From positions 310,001 through 374,000 of the forward strand of contig NZ_BEWC01000010.1 in assembly GCF_003112575.1 (NCBI RefSeq): 64,000 bases of DNA, read 5' to 3'. Shown piece after piece: positions 9,554-18,264 of this stretch. Below the pieces are notes generated by a model, which worked only from the letters and a program-made list of their open reading frames with translations, did not search any database and was not told the origin of the DNA. Source of the stretch: Streptomyces ardesiacus. GTDB taxonomy: Bacteria; Actinomycetota; Actinomycetes; Streptomycetales; Streptomycetaceae. A program made the translations under genes and the position numbers. Each line of letters starts with the position of its first letter. Position 1 is the stretch's first letter.

Positions 9554-11931
9554 CGCGGTTGGCGTTGTGTGCGTGGGCGGCCACGCTGATGGCGGCGTGC
9601 GCGTTGCTGCCGTTGGTCGACCCGGCCACGTGGATCCTGCAGGCGGCGGTCCTGCTGGCGGTGCAGACCGGCGTGGGCGCGGTGGCGCGGCGGGTGCCGC
9701 TGGCACGGCCGCTGACGATCGGGGCCCAGGCCCTGGTCACGCTGATGCTGCTGACCCTGGTCTTCGCCCGGCAGCAGGCGGTCGCCGGGCTGCTCCCCGG
9801 CCCGCAGGCCTTCCAGCGCTTCGCCGACCTGTTCCAGCAGGGCGGCGACGACATCGCCCGGTACGCGATCCCGGCACCGCTGGAGTCCGACGGCATCCGG
9901 CTGATGCTCGTCGGCGGCGTGCTGGTGATCGGGCTGCTGGTGGACGCCCTCGCGGTGTCCTTCCGCAGCGCCGCCCCGGCCGGCCTGCCGCTGCTCGCGC
10001 TGTACTCGGTGGCCGCGGGCCTGTCCGAGGGCGGCGCCGACTGGCTGTGGTTCCTGGTCGCGGCGGCCGGCTATCTGATGCTGCTGCTGGCCGAGGGACG
10101 TGACCGGCTCTCGCAGTGGGGCCGGGTCTTCGGCGGCGCCGCTCGCGCCCCGGGGACCGGCCAGGGGCGCGCGCTCGCCCCGGTCCGCACCGGACGGCGC
10201 ATCGGCGCCTTCGCGCTGGGCATCGCCCTGGTGGTGCCGCTCGCCCTGCCCGCGATGGACGGCGGGCTGCTGGACGGCGCCCGCGGCGGCGTGGGCCCGG
10301 GGGGCGGGGGCGGCGGCACGATCTCCGCGGTGAACCCGCTGGTCTCCCTGCGGGACAGCCTCAACGTGAACGAGGACCGCGAGGTCCTCACCCTCAGGAC
10401 CGACTCCGCGAACCTGTCCGACCTGTACCTGCGCATCGTCTCCCTGGACGACTTCGACGGCACCACCTGGAAGCCCTCCAAGCGCCACATCACCGCCGTG
10501 CCGGACGGGACCTTCCCCACCCCGGCCGGGCTCGGCCGCGACGTGGAGCGCACCGAGATCCGGTCCCTGATCTCGGCGGCGGACGATTTCGCCCAGGACT
10601 GGCTGCCGATGCCCTACCCGCCCAGCGCGGTGCGCGTCGCGGGCAACTGGCGCTACGAACCGGTCGGCATGACCCTGGTCGGCGACCACGGCCAGAACAC
10701 CCGCGGGCTGACCTACGAGGTACGGAGCCTGAGCCTGCAGCCGACGGCGCAGCAGCTCGCCGCGGCGCCGCAGCCTTCGGCGGCGCTCCTGCGCGAGTAC
10801 ACGGAGCTGCCGGACTCGCTGCCCGACGTGGTCGCCCGGACCGCCCGGGAGGTCACCGCCGGCGCCGCGAACCCCTACGAGCAGGCGGTCAAGCTCCAGG
10901 AGTACTTCGCGGTCAACGGCGGCTTCGAGTACGACACCCAGGTCGACATCGGCAGCGGCTCGGACGCGATCGCCCGGTTCCTGAAGGAGAAGGAGGGCTT
11001 CTGCGTCCACTTCTCCTTCGCCATGGCGGCGATGGCCCGCTCCCTGGGCATTCCGGCCCGGGTCGCGGTGGGCTTCGCGCCGGGCTCCCCGCAGGCGGAC
11101 GGCTCGGTCTCGGTGGGGCTGCGGGACGCGCACGCGTGGCCGGAGGTGTACTTCGAGGGCGTGGGCTGGACCCGTTTCGAGCCGACGCCGACGCGTGGGT
11201 CGACCCCGGCGTACACGATCACGGACCAGCCGGGCAGTTCGGTGCCGGATCCGGCCCTGCCGTCGCGGAATCCGCAGACGGAGCCGTCGGCGGCGCCCTC
11301 GGAGAGCGACGCCTGCTCCCCGCAGGACAAGAAGCTCGAGGCGTGCGCGACCGAGTCCGCGGTGGCCGTGCCGGTCACCGGGGGCGGCGGACCCCCGTGG
11401 TACGCGCTGCTGGGCTGGGTCCTGGCCGGACTCGTCGTGCTGGCGGTCCCGCTCGCGCCGTTGCTGTGGCGGCTGCGGGTGAGGGCGCTGCGGCTCGGGG
11501 CGCACGGCCGGGGTGAGGCGGACGCCGGCCCGCACACCCTCGCGGTCTGGCGGGAGCTGACCGACACGGCGTGGGACCTCGGGATCCGGCCGGAGGAGTC
11601 GCAGACCACCCGCAGGGCCGCGGCCCGCCTCGTCCGGCTGGGCCGGCTCGACCCGGCGGCCGCGGCGGCGGTGCACCGGGTGGCGGACGCGGTGGAGCAG
11701 GTCCTGTACGCACCCCGCCCGCGGCTGACGGCGGGACTGACGGAGGACGCCCGGCTGGCCAGCGCCGGTCTGCGGGCCACGGCGGGGCGCACCACGCGGC
11801 TGCGTGCACGGATCGCCCCGCGTTCGGCCGTACGGGTGGCCTGGGCGGTGTCGGCCCGGTGGGCGGCTCTGAAACGGCGGGCCGCGGCGGCCCGTCCGGT
11901 GTGGCGCGGGACATCGGACCAGCAGGGCTGA
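9541..11931 (+). CDS. TgpA-like membrane transglutaminase
   Basis: A polytopic membrane protein of 796 residues with an extracytoplasmic transglutaminase-like domain. About six hydrophobic segments occur in residues 1-240 (DUF3488-type region). A Gly-rich linker follows, then the papain-fold domain with the triad context CVHFSFAMAAMARSLGIPAR (Cys near residue 487), DAHAWPEVYFEGVGW (His near 530) and a following acidic residue. One more membrane segment lies near 620-645, with a cytoplasmic DUF4129-type tail. The ATG at 9541 has GGAGGGCGGGG upstream. In this operon type the enzyme probably remodels an envelope or secreted protein; the substrate is unknown. The 3' end faces a strong terminator. 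Confidence 0.9.
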   Translation: MSGRARLALCAWAATLMAACALLPLVDPATWILQAAVLLAVQTGVGAVARRVPLARPLTIGAQALVTLMLLTLVFARQQAVAGLLPGPQAFQRFADLFQQGGDDIARYAIPAPLESDGIRLMLVGGVLVIGLLVDALAVSFRSAAPAGLPLLALYSVAAGLSEGGADWLWFLVAAAGYLMLLLAEGRDRLSQWGRVFGGAARAPGTGQGRALAPVRTGRRIGAFALGIALVVPLALPAMDGGLLDGARGGVGPGGGGGGTISAVNPLVSLRDSLNVNEDREVLTLRTDSANLSDLYLRIVSLDDFDGTTWKPSKRHITAVPDGTFPTPAGLGRDVERTEIRSLISAADDFAQDWLPMPYPPSAVRVAGNWRYEPVGMTLVGDHGQNTRGLTYEVRSLSLQPTAQQLAAAPQPSAALLREYTELPDSLPDVVARTAREVTAGAANPYEQAVKLQEYFAVNGGFEYDTQVDIGSGSDAIARFLKEKEGFCVHFSFAMAAMARSLGIPARVAVGFAPGSPQADGSVSVGLRDAHAWPEVYFEGVGWTRFEPTPTRGSTPAYTITDQPGSSVPDPALPSRNPQTEPSAAPSESDACSPQDKKLEACATESAVAVPVTGGGGPPWYALLGWVLAGLVVLAVPLAPLLWRLRVRALRLGAHGRGEADAGPHTLAVWRELTDTAWDLGIRPEESQTTRRAAARLVRLGRLDPAAAAAVHRVADAVEQVLYAPRPRLTAGLTEDARLASAGLRATAGRTTRLRARIAPRSAVRVAWAVSARWAALKRRAAAARPVWRGTSDQQG

Positions 11932-12010
11932 GCCGAATGGGCGCCGGCCCACCGGGACGGCGCCCCAGACGTCCCTCGCAGACGCCTCTCGCGCCTCACG
12001 GCGCCCGCGA

Positions 12011-12070
12011 CCGCTCGCGGCACCCCGGGAGCGGTCGCGGCACCCCCGGGCGCGGTCACGGCACCCTGAG
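12011..12070. repeat. Three imperfect 20-bp tandem repeats
   Basis: Three consecutive units of about 20 bases with the core GCGGTCGCGGCACCCC, at 12011-12030, 12031-12050 and 12051-12070, lie in the gap after the TgpA gene. They drift by a few bases each and lie just ahead of the terminator. No function is evident. Confidence 0.6.
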
Positions 12071-12083
12071 GGTTCCCGGGCAC

Positions 12084-12126
12084 GCGTGAGGGGGTGACCA
12101 CCGTCCGGGTGGTCACCCCCTCACGC
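12084..12126. terminator. Bidirectional hairpin terminator
   Basis: A perfect 19-bp stem (12084-12102 pairs with 12108-12126) with a 5-base loop and no T-run, placed between the convergent TgpA and DUF3040 genes. This is the common Streptomyces form of a rho-independent terminator serving both strands. Confidence 0.85.
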
Positions 12127-12154
12127 GGATGTTCTGGTGAGCGGTGCTCGGGCG

Positions 12155-12559
12155 CTACTGGCCGCCCTGCTGCTCGTCTCTGCGGCGCTGCCAGCGCTCG
12201 TCGATGCGGTCCATCATGGAGCGTTTCTGTCGTTGCTGGCGACGAGCCGCCTGCGGACCGGCACCGGCCGCCTGCTGCTCGCCCGGCTTGAGGGCCTTGC
12301 GCCAGCCGGTCACGGCGAGAACCGCGCAGCCCAGCATGACCAGGAAGCCCACGACACTGAGCCACACCTGCTGGGCGACCATTCCGGCCATGAGGAGCGC
12401 AATACCTACGAGGAAGCCCGCGACCGCCTGGTAGACCCGTCGCCGGGTGTACGTACGCAGCCCGCTTCCCTCGAGCGCTGTCGCGAACTTGGGATCTTCG
12501 GCGTACAGCGCTCGCTCCATCTGCTCGAGCATGCGCTGCTCGTGCTCCGAGAGCGGCAC
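12155..12559 (-). CDS. DUF3040 membrane protein
   Basis: A 134-residue actinobacterial protein of unknown function. It begins with the family's N-terminal motif PLSEHEQRMLEQMERALYAE, followed by DPKFA, two adjacent hydrophobic segments near residues 45-90, and a basic Gln/Arg-rich tail. GTG at 12559 is chosen because GAGGAGGACTCC precedes it and the conserved motif begins right there; a longer frame to 12655 has no support. A promoter-like TATCCT lies at 12609-12614. Homologues are frequent next to division genes in actinobacteria, but I cannot assign a role. Confidence 0.88.
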   Translation of the reverse strand: MPLSEHEQRMLEQMERALYAEDPKFATALEGSGLRTYTRRRVYQAVAGFLVGIALLMAGMVAQQVWLSVVGFLVMLGCAVLAVTGWRKALKPGEQQAAGAGPQAARRQQRQKRSMMDRIDERWQRRRDEQQGGQ

Positions 12560-12608
12560 GGAGTCCTCCTCATCGTGCAGTCGCCGGGGCGACCCGGGGG
12601 GTCTCTTC

Positions 12609-12638
12609 AGGATAGGCAGGGAATCGCCCCCGTGAAAC
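12609..12638 (-). promoter_or_regulatory. Putative promoter of the DUF3040 gene
   Basis: On the minus strand, -10 TATCCT (12609-12614) is preceded at 16-17 bases by TTTCACG. It lies about 50 bases upstream of the DUF3040 start. The rest of the 276-base gap up to the methyltransferase gene holds only that gene's terminator. Confidence 0.4.
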
Positions 12639-12759
12639 CCGCCCCTCTGCGCCAATTGACCAACCGGACTCCGTCATGGCCGTGCCGGCTCGCTGAAGTT
12701 CCCATTCCCCAGCGGCCGACCCGTCATGCCGGGCCGTCTCCCTCGATCATACGGCGACT

Positions 12760-12777
12760 GCCCCCCGTTCGGGGGGC
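12760..12777 (-). terminator. Terminator hairpin after the methyltransferase gene
   Basis: A seven-base stem GCCCCCC/GGGGGGC with a GTTC loop sits about 60 bases past the methyltransferase stop on the minus strand. Confidence 0.5.
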
Positions 12778-12835
12778 CTGTGGCGTACTCCATCTGCAGT
12801 CGCGCCCCTGATCAGCGCCATACCCCGGCGGGCGC

Positions 12836-13663
12836 TCAGGCCCCGTTGGAACCTCGGGTCTCACCGAGCACGTGGAGCTGGGTGGCCACGGAGTGGAACG
12901 CGGCGAGTTCGGCCGCCGCGGCCTCCAGCTTCAGCAGGGCCTCCACGGCCCCCGGCTCGGTGTCCACCAGCACGCCGGGCACGAGGTCGGCGAAGACCCG
13001 TACGCCGTGCACGGCGCCGACGCGGAGCCCGGCGTCCTCGACCAGCCCGGTGAGCTGTTCGGCGGTGAACCGGCGCGGCACGGGGTCGCCCGTGCCCCAG
13101 CGGCCGTCCGGGTCGGAGAGGGCCTGCCGGGCCTCCGTGAAGTGGCCGGCGAGGGCGCGCGCCAGCACGGCACCGCCCAGGCCCGCGGCGAGCAGGCTGA
13201 GGACGCCGCCCTCGCGCAGGGCCGCCACCGCGTTGCGCACGCCCTCCGCGGGGTCGTCGACGTACTCCAGGACGCCGTGGCACAGCACCGCGTCGTAGCC
13301 GCCGCGCTCCACCACGTCGAACAGGCCGCGGGCGTCCCCCTGGACGCCCCGCACGCGCTCGGCGACCCCGGCCTCGGCGGCGCGGCGCTCCAGCGCGAAC
13401 AGGGCGTTGGGGCTCGGGTCCACGACCGTGACGCGGTGGCCGAGGCCGGCCACCGGCACCGCGAAGTTGCCGCTGCCGCCGCCGGTGTCGAGGACGTCCA
13501 GCGCCTGCCGGCCCGTGGCCCCGACCCGGCGCTCCAGGGCGTCCCGGAGGACGTCCCAGACCACGGCGGTCCGAAGGGCCGACCGGGAACGGGAGGGCTC
13601 GGAGCGCGGCGAGGCCGTCTGCGGTCGGGGGTGGGAGGCGGGCGGGCGCATCGGGTCCGACAC
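12836..13663 (-). CDS. Class I SAM-dependent methyltransferase
   Basis: A 275-residue methyltransferase with SAM-binding motif I VLDTGGGSGNFAVPVAGLG near residue 55, the acidic end of strand 2 (VTVVDPSPNALFALE) and motif IV-like YDAVLCHGVLEYVDDP. These resemble the CmoM/SmtA-type and ubiquinone-type methyltransferases, but nothing fixes the substrate. The GTG start at 13663 is preferred because AGGAG lies about 10 bases upstream; the first 40 residues of the longer frame look non-coding. It is transcribed toward DUF3040 and separated by a terminator. Tentative roles in tRNA or small-molecule methylation cannot be separated from the sequence. Confidence 0.85.
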   Translation of the reverse strand: MSDPMRPPASHPRPQTASPRSEPSRSRSALRTAVVWDVLRDALERRVGATGRQALDVLDTGGGSGNFAVPVAGLGHRVTVVDPSPNALFALERRAAEAGVAERVRGVQGDARGLFDVVERGGYDAVLCHGVLEYVDDPAEGVRNAVAALREGGVLSLLAAGLGGAVLARALAGHFTEARQALSDPDGRWGTGDPVPRRFTAEQLTGLVEDAGLRVGAVHGVRVFADLVPGVLVDTEPGAVEALLKLEAAAAELAAFHSVATQLHVLGETRGSNGA

Positions 13664-13811
13664 GGCAGTTGACTCCTCGGCGCGGCACCGCCTCGGACAC
13701 GGGCGGAGCGAACGGGCTGCCGCCCCCGCCCGGCGCGGGGAGGGGGAGGCTTCAGGCGTCTCCCACCCTATTGCCTCCGCCACGCCCGCCGGTCACCCGC
13801 TCACGCCCCGG

Positions 13812-14399
13812 TCACCCCGCGTCCGGCAGGCCGCGGCCCGGGTGCCCGGCGTCGGGGCGGCCGGGGTGTTCCGGGCCCGGTGGGCCGGTGTCGGGGCGCG
13901 GCTGGGGCAGGACCGGCTGGAGGACCAGCATCCGCTCCACCAGGCGCAGGAACATCGCCACGTCGCGTATCAGGTCGTCGGCGTCCCGGGTGCCCGCGGC
14001 GCCCTGGATGCCCGCCTCGGCCCGGGCCCGGCGGCTCGCGCCGGAGGCGAACAGCGCGCTCCAGTCGGACAGCTCGGGCGCGATCTCGGGCAGCACCTCC
14101 CAGGCGCTGCGGATGCGGGCCCGGGCCCGCGGGCTGGTCTCCGGGCGGCCGCGCGCGGCCAGCACGGCGGCGGCGGTGCGCAGGGCGGCGAGGTGGGCCG
14201 TCGCGTAACGCTCGTTCGGCGTTTCGAGGGCGGTGGCCTCCTCCAGTCCGGCCCGGGCCTGGGCGAGGAGGTCGAGAGCGGCGGGCGGGGCTGTCGTCCG
14301 GCGGAGCACGGGGTGCACGTCGCTCGCCGGTCCGGTCAGTGAGGGTGCAGGGCCGGCTGCGCGGCGCCGCCGGGCGGCGGCTGCGGACGAGTGGGCCAT
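13812..14399 (-). CDS. SAV_6107-type HEPN domain protein
   Basis: A 195-residue protein that I recognise as the Streptomyces-conserved SAV_6107 family with a HEPN-like helical bundle. The middle (about residues 40-150) is helical and Ala/Arg-rich with the segments LDLLAQARAGLEEA, PNERYATAHLAALRTAAAV and IRSAWEVLPEIAPELSDWSALFA; the tail is Pro/Gly-rich. I see no clear RxxxxH nuclease motif, so ribonuclease activity should not be assumed. The ATG at 14399 follows AGGAGGATCGTC. It is divergent from a TetR regulator gene 183 bases away, which may control it. Confidence 0.75.
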   Translation of the reverse strand: MAHSSAAAARRRRAAGPAPSLTGPASDVHPVLRRTTAPPAALDLLAQARAGLEEATALETPNERYATAHLAALRTAAAVLAARGRPETSPRARARIRSAWEVLPEIAPELSDWSALFASGASRRARAEAGIQGAAGTRDADDLIRDVAMFLRLVERMLVLQPVLPQPRPDTGPPGPEHPGRPDAGHPGRGLPDAG

Positions 14400-14582
14400 G
14401 ACGATCCTCCTGTCGTCTCCGTGACGGCGCCCTCCCGGCAGGAGGTGCCGTATGTGCCCATCGTGAGGTATGCCACTGACAATCCGTTCTGACCTGGCCT
14501 TTCGCTTCGATCGGCCGTTCGGTTCCGGGCCCCGCGGGCCTGCGGTGACGTCGCCCCGGGGGGTGCTGTGAGAATCGGGACC

Positions 14583-15212
14583 ATGGAAAGCAGCAGCACC
14601 GCCTCGCAGCGCGGCAGCCGTCGCGAGGCCACCCGGCAGAAGCTGTACGAGGCGGCGGTCACCCTCATCGCCGAGCAGGGTTTCTCCGCCACCACGGTGG
14701 ACGAGATCGCCGAGCGGGCCGGGGTCGCGAAGGGCACGGTCTACTACAACTTCGCCAGCAAGTCCGTCCTCTTCGAGGAGTTGCTGCGGCACGGTGTCGG
14801 GCTGCTGACCGCCTCGCTGCGCCAGGCCGCGGAAGGGACGGCCCGGCAGGGGCTCGGCCGGGTCGACGCCCTGGACGCGATGATCCGCGCGGGGCTCGTC
14901 TTCATCGACCGGTACCCGGCCTTCACCCAGCTCTACGTGGCCGAGCTGTGGCGCACCAACCGGGCCTGGCAGTCCACGCTGCTGGTGGTCCGGCAGGAGG
15001 CCGTGGCGGTGGTGGAGGACGTGCTGCGCGCGGGCGTGGCGAGCGGGGAGTTCAGCGAGGAGATCGACGTGCCGCTGACCGCCGCCGCGCTCGTCGGCAT
15101 GGTTCTGGTGGCCGCGCTGGACTGGAAGGCGTTCCAGCCGGAGCGCTCCCTGGACGACGTGCACGCCGCGCTGTCGCGGCTGCTCCAGGGGCGGGTGAGC
15201 GGGCGGGGCTGA
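14583..15212 (+). CDS. TetR-family transcriptional regulator
   Basis: A 209-residue one-component repressor. The N-terminal helix-turn-helix domain is clear (VTLIAEQGFSATTVDEIAER, then AGVAKGTVYYNFASKSVLFE); the C-terminal domain is a typical all-helical ligand/dimerisation domain that cannot be matched to a ligand. ATG at 14583 is preferred to the GTG at 14568. It is divergent from the HEPN-like gene, and TetR proteins usually control the divergent neighbour, so that gene and itself are the first candidate targets. A short hairpin terminator follows its stop. Confidence 0.88.
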   Translation: MESSSTASQRGSRREATRQKLYEAAVTLIAEQGFSATTVDEIAERAGVAKGTVYYNFASKSVLFEELLRHGVGLLTASLRQAAEGTARQGLGRVDALDAMIRAGLVFIDRYPAFTQLYVAELWRTNRAWQSTLLVVRQEAVAVVEDVLRAGVASGEFSEEIDVPLTAAALVGMVLVAALDWKAFQPERSLDDVHAALSRLLQGRVSGRG

Positions 15213-15240
15213 GCAAGCGGCGCCGAGCGGGCTGGGCCGA

Positions 15241-15265
15241 GCGACCGGCAAAGCCGGCCGGTCGC
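15241..15265 (+). terminator. Terminator hairpin after the TetR gene
   Basis: A nine-base perfect stem (15241-15249 with 15257-15265) with a 7-base loop lies 29 bases after the TetR stop. Confidence 0.6.
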
Positions 15266-15685
15266 ACGAAGGAGCGCCGGTCCGTGGCGGCCGCGTCCCC
15301 CGCGGGCCGCCGTCGGACCGGCGCCTCCTCCTGCTCCCCCGTACGTCCCCCCGTCGGAACTCCCGTCGCCGGTCGTCCCTCCGGGTTCCCCCGTGCCTCG
15401 CTCCCGCCGGCCACGGCCGGCGGAAGGAGCGGATCGCGGGCCCGGCTCCGTTCCGGCGCCCCGTGCCGCCGGTGCCGGAGCCGTGCCCCTCTCCGTGTCT
15501 CCACTCTCTCGTCCCCGCAGGTCGCAGCCCATCCGCGCGGGTACTCATCTGGCGGACTAGGTACACCTACTCAGCCCTGCGCACCCCGGCCCACGAGGTG
15601 GCCCGGCCGACCGGTCACCGGGACGTCCGTCCTGGTGCTCAGCCCTCGCACGGGAGTGCCGGTGGGGGCGGATAAAGTCCCTGGC
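15266..15685. other. 420-bp gap without a recognisable gene
   Basis: Between the TetR terminator and the FAD enzyme I see no supported coding sequence. It contains a second perfect inverted repeat at 15404-15423 (nine-base arms, two-base loop) and, at 15541-15580, an AT-richer patch with GTACTCA and the small inverted repeat TAGGT-AC-ACCTA. The patch is the most likely promoter/operator area for the FAD enzyme. Confidence 0.5.
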
Positions 15686-17206
15686 ATGGCACGGATTGCG
15701 GTGATCGGCGCCGGGACGGGCGCCATGGCGGCGGCCGCCCGGCTGGCCGTCGCGGGCCACCGGGTGGTGGTGTACGAGCGGACGGGGACGTACGGCGGAG
15801 CCCTGGGCCGCTTCGAGCGGGACGGGTTCTCCTTCGACACCGGCCCCGGTCTGCTCCCGCTGCCCGCGGTCTGGCGCGATCTGTTCGTGAAGACCGGCAA
15901 GGAGCCGCTGGAGGCGTGCGTCGACCTGGTCCAGGTCGACCCCTCCTCCCGGCACGTGTTCGCGGACGGCACGGAGGTCTCCCTGCCGAACGCCTCGCGC
16001 GCGGGTGTCGTCGCCGCCCTGGACGCCGCGCTCGGTGCGGGCGCCGGGCAGCGCTGGGGCGACTTCCTGGTGCGGGCCCGGGAGACCTGGGACCGCACCC
16101 GCCGCCCCCTCCTGGAGGAGCCGCTCTGGCCGAACTGGCGGGTGCTGGCCGAGCGCGAGCCCTACCCCGCCGTCCCGCACAGACGGCTGCTGCGCACCCG
16201 CCGGGCCGGCACGCTCGCCGAGGTCGGCGCCCGGGAGTTGCGCGACCCCCGGCTGGCCGCCCTGCTGGAGAGCCACGCCCTCGCGTACGGCCTGGACCCC
16301 CGCACCGCCCCCGCGAACGCCGCCGTACTGCCGTACATGGAGTACGCGTTCGGCGTGTGGTACGTGCGCGGCGGGGGTCTGCGGGAGCTGGCGCGGGCGG
16401 TGTACGAGCGGTGTCTGGCCCGCCGGGTGGAGTTCCGCTTCGGGGCCGAGGTCACCGGGATCGTCGAGAAGGACGGCCGGGCGGCGGGCGTGGAGCTGGC
16501 CGACGGGACCGTGGAGGAGGCCGAGTTCGTGGTCTCCGGCGTGGCCCCGGGGGTGCTGGACCGCCTGCGCGGGGGGTCACCGGTGCGCGGGGAGGGCGAG
16601 GTGCCGCCGCAGCGCGGTGGGGCGAGCCGGCTGACGGTGCTCCTCGCACTGCGCGGCGCGCGTCCGCGGGGCACGGCGCACCGGACGGTGGTGCACGCGG
16701 CGGACCGGGAGACCGAGTTGGACCGCTTGTTCGGCGCCGCTCCCGGGATGGCCGCGCGGCCGACCGTCACCGTCCTGCGGCCCGACGACCCCGCGCTGGT
16801 CCCGGACGCGGACCACGAGGCGGTCGTCCTCTCCGCGGTGGTGCCCGCGCTGACCAGCGCGTCCGGGCAGCCCACGGACGGGGTGTCCGCCCCCTGGGCC
16901 GGGCAGCTGATCGACGTGGCCGAGCGGGCGGTGCCCGGCCTGCGCGACCGGCTGCTGTGGCACGAGGTGCGCACCCCGGCCGAGGTCGCGGCGGACACCG
17001 GTGTGCCCGACGGTGCGATCCCGGCGCCGGCGCTGGCGGGGGCCGACGGCCTCCTGCTGCACGCGGCGAACTCGACGCGTACCGAGGGCCTGTTCACGGT
17101 CGGCGGCTGGTCGCACCCCGGCGGGGGGCTCCCGCACGCGGGCATGTCGGGCGCGCTGGTCGCCGGACTCGTGGTGGAGGGACCGGAGTTCCGCGGTTCC
17201 CAGTGA
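15686..17206 (+). CDS. CrtI-like NAD(P)/FAD-dependent oxidoreductase
   Basis: A 506-residue flavoprotein of the phytoene desaturase/amine oxidase superfamily. It starts directly with the Rossmann FAD motif AVIGAGTGAMAAAARLAVAG and the following VVYERTGTYGG...FDTGPGLLPLP, as in CrtI-type desaturases. It ends with the FAD-ribityl motif GLFTVGGWSHPGGGLPHAGM. No carotenoid or terpene genes are nearby, so the substrate is open; it may act on a lipid or isoprenoid. The gene is single, convergent with the Tyr-rich membrane protein gene (9-base gap). Confidence 0.85.
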   Translation: MARIAVIGAGTGAMAAAARLAVAGHRVVVYERTGTYGGALGRFERDGFSFDTGPGLLPLPAVWRDLFVKTGKEPLEACVDLVQVDPSSRHVFADGTEVSLPNASRAGVVAALDAALGAGAGQRWGDFLVRARETWDRTRRPLLEEPLWPNWRVLAEREPYPAVPHRRLLRTRRAGTLAEVGARELRDPRLAALLESHALAYGLDPRTAPANAAVLPYMEYAFGVWYVRGGGLRELARAVYERCLARRVEFRFGAEVTGIVEKDGRAAGVELADGTVEEAEFVVSGVAPGVLDRLRGGSPVRGEGEVPPQRGGASRLTVLLALRGARPRGTAHRTVVHAADRETELDRLFGAAPGMAARPTVTVLRPDDPALVPDADHEAVVLSAVVPALTSASGQPTDGVSAPWAGQLIDVAERAVPGLRDRLLWHEVRTPAEVAADTGVPDGAIPAPALAGADGLLLHAANSTRTEGLFTVGGWSHPGGGLPHAGMSGALVAGLVVEGPEFRGSQ

Positions 17207-17215
17207 GCCGGGTCC

Positions 17216-18208
17216 TCAGTAGCGGTACTGCTCGTCGTAACCCTGGCCCTGCGCCTGGCCGTTGCCCTGGTAGGGGTAGTGCTGCTGTTCGGCCGGGAGT
17301 TCGCCGCCGTAGGGGTCGTCGGTGCTGCGCTGCTGCGGCACCCACACTCCGCCGGGCGGGGTCTCGCCGCCGTAGCCGCCGGGCGTGCCGGTGGCATCCG
17401 TGGCGTACGGGTCCTGCCCGTACCCCTGCTGGCCGTACTGCTGCTGCCCGCCGCTCGTGTCGTAGCCGCCGGTGTCGTAGGTCCCGCCGCCGTAGGTGTG
17501 GGTGCCGATGTACGGGTCGGAGTAGGCGGCGTACTGCTGCTGCGCGCCGGTGTCGTAGCCGTAGCCCTGCTGCTGCCCGTAGCCCGAGTAGTCGTAGGCG
17601 TAGTTCTGGTCGGCGCCCGGGGCGGCCGCGGGCTGCTGGCCGGTGCCGTAACCGGAGTCGGCGTACACGCCGTACGAGCCGGTGTCGTCCGGCATGGGCT
17701 GCGGTGCGTAGACGGCGGTGGTCTCCGCGGCCGTGGGGTCGGCGGCGGGGCGGGCGGGGGTGAAGACGTCGTCGCGGTCGTGGTCGTCGGACCCGTACGC
17801 CGGGACCTCCTGGTCCGGGACGTGGCCCTGGACGTGCTCGTCGTAGCCGTCGTGGTGGTCCCGGCCGCCCTCGGCGGATTCGGGCCCGGAAGGCTCCAAC
17901 ACGGCTTCCCGGCCGCCCCGTTCGGGACGCCCGCGTTTGCCGACGAGGCTCGCCGGGGCGTTGACCGCCCAGCCCGCCTCGAAGCCTCGGCGGAAGGACA
18001 GGGTGACGTAGGTCTGGCCGACCGCGAAGGCGGCGGCGCCGACCCCGATGACGAGCACGTTCGACATCAGCACACCGGCCACGACGCCCGCGAAGCCGCC
18101 GAAGGCGAGCAGCCGCCAGCGCAGGCGCGCCTTGTACTGCAGCAGCACTTCGCCCAGCAGCCACAACGCGACGACGCCGAACGCGATGTAGAGGACCGTC
18201 CAGCCCAT
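17216..18208 (-). CDS. Membrane protein with long Tyr/Gln/Gly-rich disordered tail
   Basis: A 330-residue protein of unknown function. Residues 1-75 contain two or three hydrophobic segments (start MGWTVLYIAFGVVALWLLGE) ending in TYVTLSFRRGFEAGW. From about residue 90 the sequence is low complexity: first charged, then Tyr/Gln/Gly-rich with repeats such as SGYGQQQGYGYD and QQQYGQQGYGQDPY. I count about 28 tyrosines in the last 210 residues. The composition resembles prion-like domains that form condensates, here tethered to a membrane. It lies 56 bases downstream of metF and could be co-transcribed. I know of no assigned role. Confidence 0.8.
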   Translation of the reverse strand: MGWTVLYIAFGVVALWLLGEVLLQYKARLRWRLLAFGGFAGVVAGVLMSNVLVIGVGAAAFAVGQTYVTLSFRRGFEAGWAVNAPASLVGKRGRPERGGREAVLEPSGPESAEGGRDHHDGYDEHVQGHVPDQEVPAYGSDDHDRDDVFTPARPAADPTAAETTAVYAPQPMPDDTGSYGVYADSGYGTGQQPAAAPGADQNYAYDYSGYGQQQGYGYDTGAQQQYAAYSDPYIGTHTYGGGTYDTGGYDTSGGQQQYGQQGYGQDPYATDATGTPGGYGGETPPGGVWVPQQRSTDDPYGGELPAEQQHYPYQGNGQAQGQGYDEQYRY

Positions 18209-18264
18209 GTACGCCCCTCTCCCAGTGGCCGTTACGCAGTGTGTCGCAAATACGTGCGGCCGGT

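Noticed and set aside
15541..15547. GTACTCA as a MacR operator
   Set aside because: It matches only one half of the reported inverted repeat; the second half is missing at the required spacing.
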